64,000 nucleotides of DNA, taken from positions 268,405 through 332,404 of the forward strand of contig NZ_DLFW01000047.1 in assembly GCF_002482385.1 (NCBI RefSeq), written 5' to 3'. The translations under genes and the position numbers were made by a program. Source of the DNA: Dysgonomonas sp. UBA7710 (GTDB taxonomy: Bacteria > Bacteroidota > Bacteroidia > Bacteroidales > Dysgonomonadaceae). Positions 1-9,200 of the stretch are shown piece after piece; position 1 is the first letter of the stretch, and each line of letters opens with the position of its first letter. Under the pieces are notes generated by a model. The model was given only the letters and a program-made list of their open reading frames with translations, was not told where the DNA came from and ran no database searches.

Positions 1-1
1 T

Positions 2-958
2 AAGGATGTCATAACCCGTGAGGTTATTGCCCGCGTTCTCTACGAGTTTGACCCGACACGTCCCTACCTGCCAAGTTCTCCTTATTACAGCCAAGCTGTA
101 TGGGAACACGGAGGAGGTGATGAATTGTTGCCGGAAAACCATTTATGGGGACCACGAGGTTATTATAAAAAACCGTATTACACGAAGGCCAGCTGTTGCT
201 TCGTCAGCGAAATCGGTTATCATGGATGTCCTAACGTAGAGAGTTTGAACAAGATGATGACTAAAAATGCCGTTTACCCTTGGACCAGAGATAAAGAATG
301 GAATGACGAATGGGTTACAAAATCGACACGCCGCTTTCCATCTCAGGGAAAAACTTTCGACCGCAATAATTTGATGCTCAATCAGGTGAACCTGCTATTT
401 GGTGAAGTACCAACCAAGCTCGAAGATTTCGTTTTCGCATCGCAAGCCGTACAGGCCGAAGCCATGAAATTTTTTGTAGAGCTGTGGCGCGGGCAGAAGT
501 TCAGCCCTAAAACCGGTATAATCTGGTGGAATCTGCGTGACGGATGGCCAATAATTTCAGATGCCATTGTAGATTACTACAACTCGAAAAAGATGGCATA
601 CTATTTTATTAAAAACGCACAGACAGACCTTTGTGTACTCATAAATGACCCTGTCGATAACGCTTATCCCCTGATTGTTACCAATGATACCCGCAATGCT
701 CAAAAAGGGCAGGTAGTAGTAATTGACGTCGCATCCAATAAAGAAATATATACGGGAAACTTTGAGGTATCGGCAAATAGTATGAACAAAATAACTTTAT
801 TACCTCTCCAAAAAGGACAAGGAATACTCCTCATTAAATATAAAGTCGGACAAAAGGAATATAGTAACCATTATTTATATGGGGAAGCTCCTTTCAATTT
901 ACAAGAATATAAGAAGTTATTGAAAAAGACAGGATTGTACCCTGACATTAAGCAGTGA
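2..958 (+). CDS. beta-mannosidase-like glycoside hydrolase family 2, C-terminal part (5' truncated)
   Basis: The frame is open from the left edge to the TGA at 956-958, so the start and N-terminal domains lie outside the window. The visible 318 residues are the end of a clan GH-A TIM barrel followed by a beta-sandwich tail. Supporting marks are RPYLPSSPY near the start, the segment FVSEIGYHG, whose Glu fits the GH2 nucleophile, and WWNLRDGWP with VDYYNSKKMAYYF, a typical beta-mannosidase barrel exit. The family cleaves beta-linked mannose (some members other sugars) from non-reducing ends, usually in the periplasm. The gene abuts the ROK kinase, with one base between its stop and the next ATG, so they are co-transcribed. 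Family GH2 is clear; mannose specificity is an inference. Confidence 0.8.
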   Translation, partial: KDVITREVIARVLYEFDPTRPYLPSSPYYSQAVWEHGGGDELLPENHLWGPRGYYKKPYYTKASCCFVSEIGYHGCPNVESLNKMMTKNAVYPWTRDKEWNDEWVTKSTRRFPSQGKTFDRNNLMLNQVNLLFGEVPTKLEDFVFASQAVQAEAMKFFVELWRGQKFSPKTGIIWWNLRDGWPIISDAIVDYYNSKKMAYYFIKNAQTDLCVLINDPVDNAYPLIVTNDTRNAQKGQVVVIDVASNKEIYTGNFEVSANSMNKITLLPLQKGQGILLIKYKVGQKEYSNHYLYGEAPFNLQEYKKLLKKTGLYPDIKQ

Positions 959-959
959 T

Positions 960-1931
960 ATGGAAGATAATTTATTAGGAATTGATATAGGAGGCACTAA
1001 ATGTGCCATCGTTTACGGTAAAAGAATAGGTTCCGATTTACAGATAGTAGATAAAATAAGAATTGAAACTACTGTAGTTGAAGAAACTATAAGAAGTATA
1101 ATAAGCGAAGCAGAAAAAATGATGGCATGCTATAATCTCACCGCTGATAAAGTCCGCGCCATAGGCATTAGCTGTGGCGGACCACTCGACAGCAAATCCG
1201 GGACGGTTATGTCTCCGCCCAACCTGCCGGGCTGGGACAGTATCCCCATCGTGAAAATCATCGAAGACCAACTTGGCATAAAAGCGGGATTACAAAATGA
1301 CGCCAATGCATGTGCATTAGCCGAATGGAAATTCGGTGCGGGAAAAGGAACCGAGAATATGATCTTTCTTACATGCGGAACAGGACTTGGAGCGGGAATC
1401 ATTCTTAATGGCTCTTTATATTCGGGGACAAACGACAATGCCGGAGAAGTAGGACATATCCGTTTGACGGAAAACGGGCCTGTTGGATATGGAAAAGAAG
1501 GTTCGCTTGAAGGATATGCCAGTGGAGGTGGAATTGCTCAATTGGCCCGTAGCATAGCAGAAAATGAGATGAACCGGGGAGGCCATGTTTCATGGTGCCC
1601 GTCCCGTGAAGATTTAGATATGATAACTGCCAAGCTGGTTGCTGAAGCCGCCGATGCCGGAGACAAACTCGCGCTGAAAGTGTATGAAACATCTGCTTCT
1701 TATTTGGGAAAAGGGCTGGCTATTTTAATAGATATTCTAAATCCCGAGCTTATTGCCATCGGCAGCATATATGCCCGCAACAAGGATATGATGGAGCCTT
1801 ATGCACTGGAACAAATATCAAAGGAAGCGCTGGAAGGTGCAAGAGAAGTTTGTAAGATAGTTCCGTCTGCCCTTGGCGAAAATATCGGAGATTATGCAGC
1901 CCTTTCCATAGCTGCCAATTTAATCGATTAA
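960..1931 (+). CDS. ROK family sugar kinase
   Basis: A 323-residue cytoplasmic kinase of the ROK family (repressor, ORF, kinase), which phosphorylates hexoses or amino sugars with ATP. The N-terminal phosphate-binding loop DIGGTK is at residues 9-14, the catalytic Asp in QNDANAC is near 114, the second phosphate loop CGTGLGAGI is at 139-147, and GEVGH is at 162-166. There is no DNA-binding domain, so it is a kinase rather than a repressor. The segment after GEVGH, where most ROK kinases carry a CxCGxxGCxE zinc site, reads GYGKEGSLEG and has lost every cysteine. It starts directly after the GH2 stop, and 10 bp separate it from the phosphoheptose isomerase gene. The substrate is not readable from sequence; the neighbour suggests a sugar whose phosphate is then isomerised. 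Confidence 0.85.
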   Translation: MEDNLLGIDIGGTKCAIVYGKRIGSDLQIVDKIRIETTVVEETIRSIISEAEKMMACYNLTADKVRAIGISCGGPLDSKSGTVMSPPNLPGWDSIPIVKIIEDQLGIKAGLQNDANACALAEWKFGAGKGTENMIFLTCGTGLGAGIILNGSLYSGTNDNAGEVGHIRLTENGPVGYGKEGSLEGYASGGGIAQLARSIAENEMNRGGHVSWCPSREDLDMITAKLVAEAADAGDKLALKVYETSASYLGKGLAILIDILNPELIAIGSIYARNKDMMEPYALEQISKEALEGAREVCKIVPSALGENIGDYAALSIAANLID

Positions 1932-1941
1932 AAACAATTTT

Positions 1942-2520
1942 ATGAAAGATTTGATAATAGAAAGCTCTGATGCTATACTGAAAGAAGCTGATATATTCTG
2001 GAATAGTCCGGGAACAATAGAAACAATCGAACGGGCTGCCGCACTATTGTCTGAAGCGTTGGCGAACGGAAATAAGATAATCAGTTGCGGAAATGGAGGC
2101 TCACTCTGCGATGCCACACATTTTGCAGAAGAACTGACCGGACGCTACCGCAAAAACAGAACATCCCTGCCTGCCATTGCAATAAATGACCCGGCATACA
2201 TAACGTGTATAGGGAATGATTTTTCGTTCGATGAAATATATTCCCGCTATGTGGAAGGAGTCGGGAACGAAGGAGATGTATTATTGGCGATCAGTACCAG
2301 TGGCAATTCGGGCAATATCGTAAAAGCCGCTGAAAGCGCCCGGTTGAAAAAGATGAAAATTTTGGTTCTGACCTCTACCGGCAATAATCGTCTTTCTTCC
2401 TTGGGAGATGTTGTAGTAGCTGCGCCGAAAGCCGATTATTCCGACCGGGTACAGGAGATACATATTCAGGTAATACATATTTTGATTCAAGCTATAGAAA
2501 AACAACTAGGTTTTGAATAA
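1942..2520 (+). CDS. gmhA: SIS-domain phosphoheptose isomerase (GmhA type)
   Basis: A 192-residue SIS-domain protein that matches GmhA over its whole length. GmhA interconverts sedoheptulose 7-phosphate and D-glycero-D-manno-heptose 7-phosphate. Visible marks are CGNGGSLCDATHFAEELTGR at about residues 49-68, STSGNSGN for phosphate binding, and RVQEIHIQVIHILIQ near the C-terminus. Aligned by eye with the E. coli enzyme, catalytic Glu65 corresponds to E64 here and His180 to H179, so the active site looks intact. Normally gmhA sits with heptose biosynthesis genes (gmhB, hldE, hldD). Here it lies between a ROK kinase and glycoside hydrolases, with 10 bp to the kinase, which suggests a catabolic job. 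It could instead be a second copy supplying LPS heptose. Family call is firm; role is open. Confidence 0.85.
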   Translation: MKDLIIESSDAILKEADIFWNSPGTIETIERAAALLSEALANGNKIISCGNGGSLCDATHFAEELTGRYRKNRTSLPAIAINDPAYITCIGNDFSFDEIYSRYVEGVGNEGDVLLAISTSGNSGNIVKAAESARLKKMKILVLTSTGNNRLSSLGDVVVAAPKADYSDRVQEIHIQVIHILIQAIEKQLGFE

Positions 2521-2545
2521 CTGAATTTTATAAAAAAGATAATCA

Positions 2546-4126
2546 ATGAAAACACTGAAATATTTTAAACAGACCTTCCTTATAGGTTTAACTTTAAGCA
2601 TGGTTACCATTTCAAGTGCCTGCTCTAATATAGATGAAGGCTATAACAGTATTCCATCCAATTTCTATCCGGTGGAAGTGAAAGAATCGACAGGAGTAAA
2701 ACTGGTGGGAATGGGCGTCGAGCTGGACCCGCATTTCTTCTCTCAGAACTTAACCCGCCCGCAGGACGGATCTAAAGCCGAGGATTGGAATATAGTGAAA
2801 GAACGCGTAAAGAAAATGGGTATCCAAAACTTCCGCGTAATGGTACAGCCTCATTGGTGGGAACCGCTGAACGACAACGATGATCCCAATGTTGCGGATA
2901 TGAGTAAGTTCACATTCGACTCTCAGGAGATGGAGTCATTGTACAAAGTGCTGGAACTGGCACAGGAAAACGACGGAGAAGTAACACTTGTCTTATGGGG
3001 ATGTCCTGTGAACATGGACCTGATAGCAGGGACACCGACCGGAAAGCATTTTCTTTGCGACAGCAGGCCTAATGCGCCCTGGGTATGCGGAACTGACAAA
3101 TATGAAGAATTTGCAGAAAACTTTTCGGTATTGGTCAAATACCTGATCGAAACAAAAGGTTTTACATGCGTGAAAGCGATAACTCCGTTCAATGAGCCGG
3201 ACAGCCATACAGCCAATTACGGAAGAACAATGTGGCAGGGAGAGCCCGACAGCCATCCCGATCAATACGCTCCTATGGCAAAGGCTTTGGATGCAAAATT
3301 TAAGGCTATGGGCGTTCGGGACAAAGTCCGGTTTAACCTGTCCGATAATACGGACGGCAGCCCCAATTACCTGAAGTCATGCGCAGAAACTCTACAGGCA
3401 GAAGCGGATTTGTTCAACACCCATACTTATATATTCGGATATACGACGCCGAATGCTGACATCGTTAACTGGGAAAAAAACAATGTAGCCATGTCGAACG
3501 GCAAAAAACACTTTATCGGCGAGTTCGGCTCTAACCAGACTTCGGGTTCTTCCCGTCAATTGGATATTGATAAATACGAGCGGGGAGTACTATTGACCCG
3601 CATTGCCATCAACCTGCTTAACGGAAGCGCAGCAGGCGTAAGCTACTGGTCGCTGATCGATCAATATTACAGCAGGAACGGCAGTTATTCGGAAATGCAG
3701 CAGCTCGGCCTGTGGAAATATGTAAAAAAAGCTTATGAACCCGACCCGGAAATTTATAATGCGATAAAAGAAGACTATGAGGTCAGACCGCATTATTATG
3801 CATATGGCATGTTGACCCGCTTTATCAAAAAGAACGCGGAAGTATTCCCGTTGGATCTGAACGAAGACCTTGTTGCCGGAACAGCCATTCTGAATGAAAA
3901 TAATAAATGGGTGTATATTTTTGCCAATGGTTCGGAACACAATAAGCCGGTAGAAATCATAAACAGCAAATCTCAGGCAAATGGAGAATACGCCGCATAT
4001 AAATACATTGAAGGAAGTCTTCCCGCCGGGGATGATCTCATCCAATCGTCGGAAACTATAAATATTAAAGACAGGGCTTCACTCAGCATTCCGCGCTCCA
4101 GTGTATTAATATTAGTTCAAAAATAA
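2546..4126 (+). CDS. clan GH-A glycoside hydrolase lipoprotein (GH5/GH30-like)
   Basis: A 526-residue predicted lipoprotein with a signal peptide ending in the lipobox ISSAC (Cys26). The mature part is a TIM-barrel glycosidase. The acid/base Glu is probably E217 in TPFNEPDS and the nucleophile E326 in FIGEFGSN, the usual strand-4 and strand-7 positions of clan GH-A. The barrel runs from about residue 50 to 410. Residues 430-526 form a small beta domain like those at the end of GH30 or GH5 enzymes (SSVLILV near the end). It lies 25 bp after gmhA and 22 bp before the LRR lipoprotein, so it belongs to the same operon. The lipid anchor suggests endo-type attack at the outer surface. The exact GH family and substrate cannot be fixed by eye. 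Confidence 0.75.
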   Translation: MKTLKYFKQTFLIGLTLSMVTISSACSNIDEGYNSIPSNFYPVEVKESTGVKLVGMGVELDPHFFSQNLTRPQDGSKAEDWNIVKERVKKMGIQNFRVMVQPHWWEPLNDNDDPNVADMSKFTFDSQEMESLYKVLELAQENDGEVTLVLWGCPVNMDLIAGTPTGKHFLCDSRPNAPWVCGTDKYEEFAENFSVLVKYLIETKGFTCVKAITPFNEPDSHTANYGRTMWQGEPDSHPDQYAPMAKALDAKFKAMGVRDKVRFNLSDNTDGSPNYLKSCAETLQAEADLFNTHTYIFGYTTPNADIVNWEKNNVAMSNGKKHFIGEFGSNQTSGSSRQLDIDKYERGVLLTRIAINLLNGSAAGVSYWSLIDQYYSRNGSYSEMQQLGLWKYVKKAYEPDPEIYNAIKEDYEVRPHYYAYGMLTRFIKKNAEVFPLDLNEDLVAGTAILNENNKWVYIFANGSEHNKPVEIINSKSQANGEYAAYKYIEGSLPAGDDLIQSSETINIKDRASLSIPRSSVLILVQK

Positions 4127-4148
4127 ACAATAATTAAAACCGAATAAG

Positions 4149-5834
4149 ATGTATAAGTTTAGATTATTAATATTATTGGTTTCGCTAACTTGCTTTTGGA
4201 GTTGCGATGATGTGACCGAATATGATTTATCGTTCGGTATATCCGGCGTTGTTATTCCCGAATATGAAGATGGTATTCAAGGTACGGAAGTGACAATCGA
4301 AGGACGGGGTTTTCAGTCCGGTGACCGCCTGCATTTGCGCCCGCTGCTCAAACCGCTTGATAATTCTTTCGACATAGAAGTGGAAATAAAAGAAGTGACA
4401 TCTTCCCATCTGAAGTTCTTATTCCCTCTCAATGCACAGGAAAGCGGGTATTCATTAGTCCTGATAAGAGGAGACAAAGAAATATCGCTCGGTAGTATGC
4501 AACAATGGTTACCTAAAGGATGGGTGGCGGATGTAAACCTTCGAAATTCTTTGAAAGTAATAGGGCCACAGCTTTTCGACGCTCAGGACAGTTTAAAACT
4601 TTCCGTAGCGGCTGCCTTCGAATTCGAAGGCGGAACTCTGAATGTTTCGGGTAAAGGAATTACCAGTTTAAGCGGTTTGGAAAACTTCCCTAAACTGAAA
4701 ACACTCTGGGCTACCGACAATAACCTTGGTAATATCGAATTAACAGGAATGGATGGTATTGTCAGCATCTTTGCATGGAGCAGCAATATTACCAGCATGA
4801 ATATACAGTCTAAAACATTACAGACATTATACATGGGCAACAATCCTCTGACAGAACTTGACCTGAGTAAATGCCCGGCATTGCTTAGTATTGTATTGGA
4901 CAATATCAAGTTCCGCAAATTGGATATCAGCAACTGTATGTGTTTCGGCTCGTTCGATAATTTTAAGTTTGACTTCGATACCAGTCAGGAATGTCAATTA
5001 CTGGTGAGTAACATCTGGTTCTGGCACATGGATATGTTCAATAGGTCAACTGCTGTAAGGACTGCCGGCTTGTCGGGAGTGAAGGTAACAACAATAGGCC
5101 TCGACCGGGAAGTTGTATTCGACAAAATTAATTGGGGGAATACAGGTACGGCAGCAATGCCCGATGCTAATCTGCGTACTATAATGAAGGGCTATTGTCC
5201 TCAGGCTTTCAGTGGAAATGATATTATAATCAGTGAAGCCAGAAATGCCAAATTACCAACAAACCTGGCTAACAAGCTGGATATATCGAACAAAAATATA
5301 ACATCGCTGGACGGCTTGAAATATTTCGATGATATATGGCATCTGGTATGTGACAACAACAATATAAGCGAGATAGATATGGCCGGATGGTTCAACCTGA
5401 CAACCATATCGGCGAAAAATGCAGGACTGACTTCGTTCGTAACAAAAGACCAGCCGTGGTTGAGAGATATAGACCTAAGTAACAATACTGCATTAACATA
5501 TATAGATATGAGAGGTATTTCATTGCTTAGCAACTATGATATCCGGTTCATAGCTACAGGATGTCCGATAGAGTATCTCGATATACGCAATGGATATGCC
5601 TGGTCTACATGGGGACAGAGTGGCGATAAACTGGCTTTCGACTTTACGGCAAATACATCCAAATCGCGCATACTGAAAGTAGAAACTGCCGAAAACGGAG
5701 GTTGGAGCAGCACCTGGAATTCAGGAGTAAATCCTGTACAGAAAGCAATCGAAGCCGGCGTGCGTGTCGAATACTATAACTGGACAAATGCCGCTACGGG
5801 TAACTATGGAGAGCTATTAAAAACCGTCAACTAA
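4149..5834 (+). CDS. surface lipoprotein with IPT/TIG-like domain and two leucine-rich-repeat modules
   Basis: A 561-residue lipoprotein (lipobox FWSC, Cys19). Residues about 31-115 resemble an IPT/TIG immunoglobulin-like domain (GTEVTIEGRGF). The rest consists of two similar modules. Each opens with an ANLR/VNLR segment and continues with short leucine-rich repeats such as ITSLSGLENF and ITSLDGLKYF (about residues 155-265 and 375-480). This looks like an internal duplication of about 200 residues. No catalytic motif is visible. In PULs, lipoproteins of this layout commonly act as surface glycan-binding proteins, which is the role I infer. It sits between a hydrolase and a sugar permease, and a strong hairpin follows its stop codon. 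Confidence 0.7.
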   Translation: MYKFRLLILLVSLTCFWSCDDVTEYDLSFGISGVVIPEYEDGIQGTEVTIEGRGFQSGDRLHLRPLLKPLDNSFDIEVEIKEVTSSHLKFLFPLNAQESGYSLVLIRGDKEISLGSMQQWLPKGWVADVNLRNSLKVIGPQLFDAQDSLKLSVAAAFEFEGGTLNVSGKGITSLSGLENFPKLKTLWATDNNLGNIELTGMDGIVSIFAWSSNITSMNIQSKTLQTLYMGNNPLTELDLSKCPALLSIVLDNIKFRKLDISNCMCFGSFDNFKFDFDTSQECQLLVSNIWFWHMDMFNRSTAVRTAGLSGVKVTTIGLDREVVFDKINWGNTGTAAMPDANLRTIMKGYCPQAFSGNDIIISEARNAKLPTNLANKLDISNKNITSLDGLKYFDDIWHLVCDNNNISEIDMAGWFNLTTISAKNAGLTSFVTKDQPWLRDIDLSNNTALTYIDMRGISLLSNYDIRFIATGCPIEYLDIRNGYAWSTWGQSGDKLAFDFTANTSKSRILKVETAENGGWSSTWNSGVNPVQKAIEAGVRVEYYNWTNAATGNYGELLKTVN

Positions 5835-5854
5835 AAGTATAATTAAAACATTCC

Positions 5855-5885
5855 AAGCTATCCCGGAATTAGTCCGGGATAGCTT
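5855..5885 (+). terminator. hairpin terminator or attenuator
   Basis: A perfect 13-bp stem (AAGCTATCCCGGA with its complement) closes a 5-nt loop 20 bp after the LRR gene stop. The following bases are only weakly T-rich, so it may be a leaky intra-operon terminator or an RNA stabiliser that lowers expression of the permease and alpha-galactosidases downstream. Confidence 0.6.
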
Positions 5886-5907
5886 TAATCAAACGAATTT
5901 GTAAAGG

Positions 5908-7068
5908 ATGAAAAATAATACTTCCGCCATAAGAATTCTATCAGTGATGTTCGGTTTTTTCATCATGGGATTTGTAGATATTATAGGAATATCCACAAAT
6001 TATGTAAAAAATGACTTTAGTCATCTTACCGATTCCGTGGTGAACCTTATATCATTGTCCTGCTTTTTCTGGTTTCTGGTCTTATCTGTCCCAACCGGGA
6101 TGCTGATGAACAAGATAGGCCGCAAAAAGACAGTGCTGATAAGTTTTGCGTTCCATGTGCTGGCTATGTGCCTGCCACTGGCCGCTTACGATTTCACTAC
6201 TGTTCTTATCATGTTCGGACTGATCGGAATCGGCAATACATTGTTACAGGTATCGCTCAATCCTCTTGTAGCCGATGTTGTAAACTCCGATAAGTTGACC
6301 GGCACCCTTACTCTGGGGCAGTTTGTGAAAGCGGTAAGTTCCTTTATCGGCCCTATTCTGGCAGCATCGGTAGTAGGTTCTACTCTGGGGTGGAGGATGA
6401 TATTCCCTATATACGCCGCTCTTTCTCTCCTCGCTTTCATCTGGCTGAGCCTTACCCCGATAGAAGACAGGCGAAGTGAAAAATCGAATATTTCGATAAA
6501 AAACACACTCGAGCTGTTCAAAGACAAATATATCGTGGCCTTTTTTATTGGAATACTGGTACTGGTCGGTGTCGATGTAGGAATGAACATGACTTTCCCT
6601 AAGCTGTTGATGGAAAAATCCGGGCTTTCGGTCGAAGATGCCGGTATGGGTAATAGTATATACTTTCTTTCCCGTACAGTGGGCGCTTTCTTAGGCGGGA
6701 TATTACTAATGAAAAGTTCCGAATCGAAGTTCTTTATCTACAGTGTGTGGATAGCGTTAGCAGGATTAGTCCTTCTATGCATCAACGCCAATCTGTGGGC
6801 AACGCTGGCCTGTGTTGCGGTTTTCGGTCTGGGCTACGCCAATCTGTTCTCGATCATATTCTCGCTGGCATTGAAGCGTATTCCCGAAAAGGCAAATGAA
6901 ATATCGGCCCTGCTGATTGTCGGAGTCTCGGGAGGAGCTATTCTGCCTCCTATTCTCGGCGTTGTCACAGATGCGTTCAAGACTCAGGTATCGGCGATCA
7001 TTCTCATAGCTGCCATATGGTGCTATCTGTTGTGGCTGATTAGCATTGTCAGAAAAACCAGTAAATAG
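5908..7068 (+). CDS. MFS sugar permease (FHS/FucP-like)
   Basis: A 386-residue inner-membrane transporter with about 12 hydrophobic segments. The MFS loop 2-3 signature appears as GMLMNKIGRKKT near residues 65-76. The segment GIGNTLLQVSLNPLVADVV resembles the fucose/glucose-galactose permease branch (FHS family) in helix 4. It probably brings a monosaccharide released in the periplasm into the cytoplasm by proton symport, where the ROK kinase would phosphorylate it. It follows the hairpin at 5855-5885 and precedes the first GH36 gene by 56 bp. Substrate is unknown: galactose or mannose would fit the hydrolases, a heptose would fit the gmhA gene. Confidence 0.8.
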   Translation: MKNNTSAIRILSVMFGFFIMGFVDIIGISTNYVKNDFSHLTDSVVNLISLSCFFWFLVLSVPTGMLMNKIGRKKTVLISFAFHVLAMCLPLAAYDFTTVLIMFGLIGIGNTLLQVSLNPLVADVVNSDKLTGTLTLGQFVKAVSSFIGPILAASVVGSTLGWRMIFPIYAALSLLAFIWLSLTPIEDRRSEKSNISIKNTLELFKDKYIVAFFIGILVLVGVDVGMNMTFPKLLMEKSGLSVEDAGMGNSIYFLSRTVGAFLGGILLMKSSESKFFIYSVWIALAGLVLLCINANLWATLACVAVFGLGYANLFSIIFSLALKRIPEKANEISALLIVGVSGGAILPPILGVVTDAFKTQVSAIILIAAIWCYLLWLISIVRKTSK

Positions 7069-7124
7069 AAAAAATTGGAATCAATAAAAAACATTACAAA
7101 TTTCTTGTACAAAATAAACGTTTC

Positions 7125-9200
7125 ATGATAAAAAATATTTGCAGTAAAACAATCGTTATATTCCTCATTCTTATCTGCGCAACAATCAGTTCGAGAGGAC
7201 AAACTGTAACTAAAATAACAAAGGCTCCCGTAAATGTGGAGAATCTGGTATCAACTCTGTTTGCCAAAGGGAAGACTCCTCCTTTCTCCTTTATATACGG
7301 CGGAATCTCATCGAAAGAGTTTATCCGCAAATGGAAGCACTCCATAGAGAAACAACCCGGCAATGAACCGGGGGTTGTCCGGTATCTGGCAATTTATACA
7401 GAATCGGAAACCGGATTGAAGGTTGAATGTGAAATTAAAGGATATCCGGCCTTTAAGGCGTTGGAATGGACAATCCATTTCACAAATATGGGTACCGCCA
7501 ATTCAAAAAACCTCAAACAAGTGAAAGCCATAGATATGGAGATGGAATATCCGACCGGAGGAGATTTCAACCTGCATTACGCGGATGGAAATCATATATC
7601 CAAATATGACTTTCATCCCCGTACACTGATACTAAAACCGGGTGATAGCAAATCCATGGAGCCGATCAACGGCCGTTCATCCGAAGGAGATTATCTGCCT
7701 ATATTCAATATAGAATCAGCTTCCTCTCAGGGCGTATTTGTCGGTATAGGATGGAGCGGTAGCTGGTATGCAGATATCCGCTGCGAAAAAGAGAAGAGAA
7801 TATCCATAGAATCGGGGATGAAAACAATGGATCTCTATCTGTATGGAAAAGAAAGCATACGCACGCCGGGCATTACACTTATGTATTGGAACAGCGACGA
7901 CAGGATGGACGGGCATAATCAGTTCCGCCGCTTTGTATTGAGCCACAAGACACACAAAATAAACGGTAAGAATGCCCCCTACCCTCTGGCTACAGGATTC
8001 AACTACAAAGACCCTGCTCCTTATACTGAATATTCAGGTCTGACCGAAGAATACGCTACAGCCATGATGAAGCGTTACAAACAATTCAACATAATGCCCG
8101 AAGTATTCTGGCTCGACGCCGGATGGAATACCGGAGCCGCGGATTGGGAACACGGAAAAAGCTGGGCTAACACAGTAGGTAACTGGACAGTAGATACCAC
8201 ACGTTTCCCCAAGGGTTTGAAGCCTATTTCGGAAGAAGCTCACAAGTTAGGCGCAAAATTCATGGTATGGTTCGAGCCCGAACGTGTGATAAGGGGTACG
8301 CAATGGGCGGTAGAGCATCCCGAATGGATGCTGGATATCCCCGGACACAACGATGATACTTACCTGATGTTTGACTTAGGCAACGCCGAAGCATGCGACT
8401 GGCTTTGCAAATATATCGGCGATATGATAGAAGAGAACGGAGTGGATCATTACCGCCAGGATTTTAATATGCATCCCGATATTTATTGGGCGGCAAATGA
8501 GGAAGAAGGGCGAACCGGGATGAAAGAAATACGTCATATCGAAAATCTGTATAAATTCTGGGACTATCTGCTCAAGCGTTTCCCGAACCTGTTTATAGAT
8601 AATTGTGCCAGTGGAGGAAAACGTATCGACATGGAGACAATTCCGAGAAGTGCACCTCTATGGCGAAGCGATTATTACCATTACGACGACCCCGACGGCT
8701 ATCAATGCCATACTTACGGACTGAACTTCTTCCTTCCCCTGCATGGAACGGGTATTTTACAGACCGACCCGTATGCGTTCCGTTCGAGTATGAGCACCTG
8801 TCTGACCTGCAACTGGAAAATAACGGATAAGAGCTTTTCGATATACGAAATGCAAGCCCGGTTAAATGAGTTTCAGAACATCCGCCCCTATTATTACGAA
8901 GACTATTATCCATTAACGGGAATAGAAGATACGACCCTCGATAATATCTGGCTGGCATATCAACTGAACCGCCCGTCGGATGATAGCGGCGTCATAGTCG
9001 CTTTTCGCCGCAAAGCGTCGAAAAAAAACAATATCACGGTGAAACTTTCGGCTATTAAGCCCGAAAAGAAATATGAAGTAACTGATCTTGATAAAAAAGA
9101 ATCTGTTATTGTAAACGGCAGTGAGCTTGCCGCGCGGTTTGTTTTGACTCTGGATAAACCTAACCAATCATTGTTGATAAAATACAGAGTGGCAGAATAG
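7125..9200 (+). CDS. GH36 alpha-galactosidase (first of a tandem pair)
   Basis: A 691-residue secreted glycosidase with a type I signal peptide (cleavage probably after SSRG, about residue 25). An N-terminal beta-sandwich spans about residues 35-285 and a TIM barrel about 300-600. The barrel has the GH36/clan GH-D marks: FWLDAGWN, MVWFEPERV, the nucleophile Asp446 in YRQDFN and the acid/base Asp516 in WRSDY. CASGGKRID lies between them. The family releases terminal alpha-linked galactose, with retention, in the periplasm. A C-terminal beta domain ends the protein. It is paralogous to the next gene over its full length. A repeat-filled 524-bp gap follows, so the pair may not share one transcript. 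Confidence 0.9.
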   Translation: MIKNICSKTIVIFLILICATISSRGQTVTKITKAPVNVENLVSTLFAKGKTPPFSFIYGGISSKEFIRKWKHSIEKQPGNEPGVVRYLAIYTESETGLKVECEIKGYPAFKALEWTIHFTNMGTANSKNLKQVKAIDMEMEYPTGGDFNLHYADGNHISKYDFHPRTLILKPGDSKSMEPINGRSSEGDYLPIFNIESASSQGVFVGIGWSGSWYADIRCEKEKRISIESGMKTMDLYLYGKESIRTPGITLMYWNSDDRMDGHNQFRRFVLSHKTHKINGKNAPYPLATGFNYKDPAPYTEYSGLTEEYATAMMKRYKQFNIMPEVFWLDAGWNTGAADWEHGKSWANTVGNWTVDTTRFPKGLKPISEEAHKLGAKFMVWFEPERVIRGTQWAVEHPEWMLDIPGHNDDTYLMFDLGNAEACDWLCKYIGDMIEENGVDHYRQDFNMHPDIYWAANEEEGRTGMKEIRHIENLYKFWDYLLKRFPNLFIDNCASGGKRIDMETIPRSAPLWRSDYYHYDDPDGYQCHTYGLNFFLPLHGTGILQTDPYAFRSSMSTCLTCNWKITDKSFSIYEMQARLNEFQNIRPYYYEDYYPLTGIEDTTLDNIWLAYQLNRPSDDSGVIVAFRRKASKKNNITVKLSAIKPEKKYEVTDLDKKESVIVNGSELAARFVLTLDKPNQSLLIKYRVAE

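Noticed and set aside
18..239. 73-codon ORF at the left edge
   Set aside because: It overlaps the GH2 gene in another frame; the GH2 frame is open from the edge and matches the family.
3590..4045. 151-codon ORF on the - strand
   Set aside because: Antisense to the clan GH-A hydrolase, with no recognisable domain.
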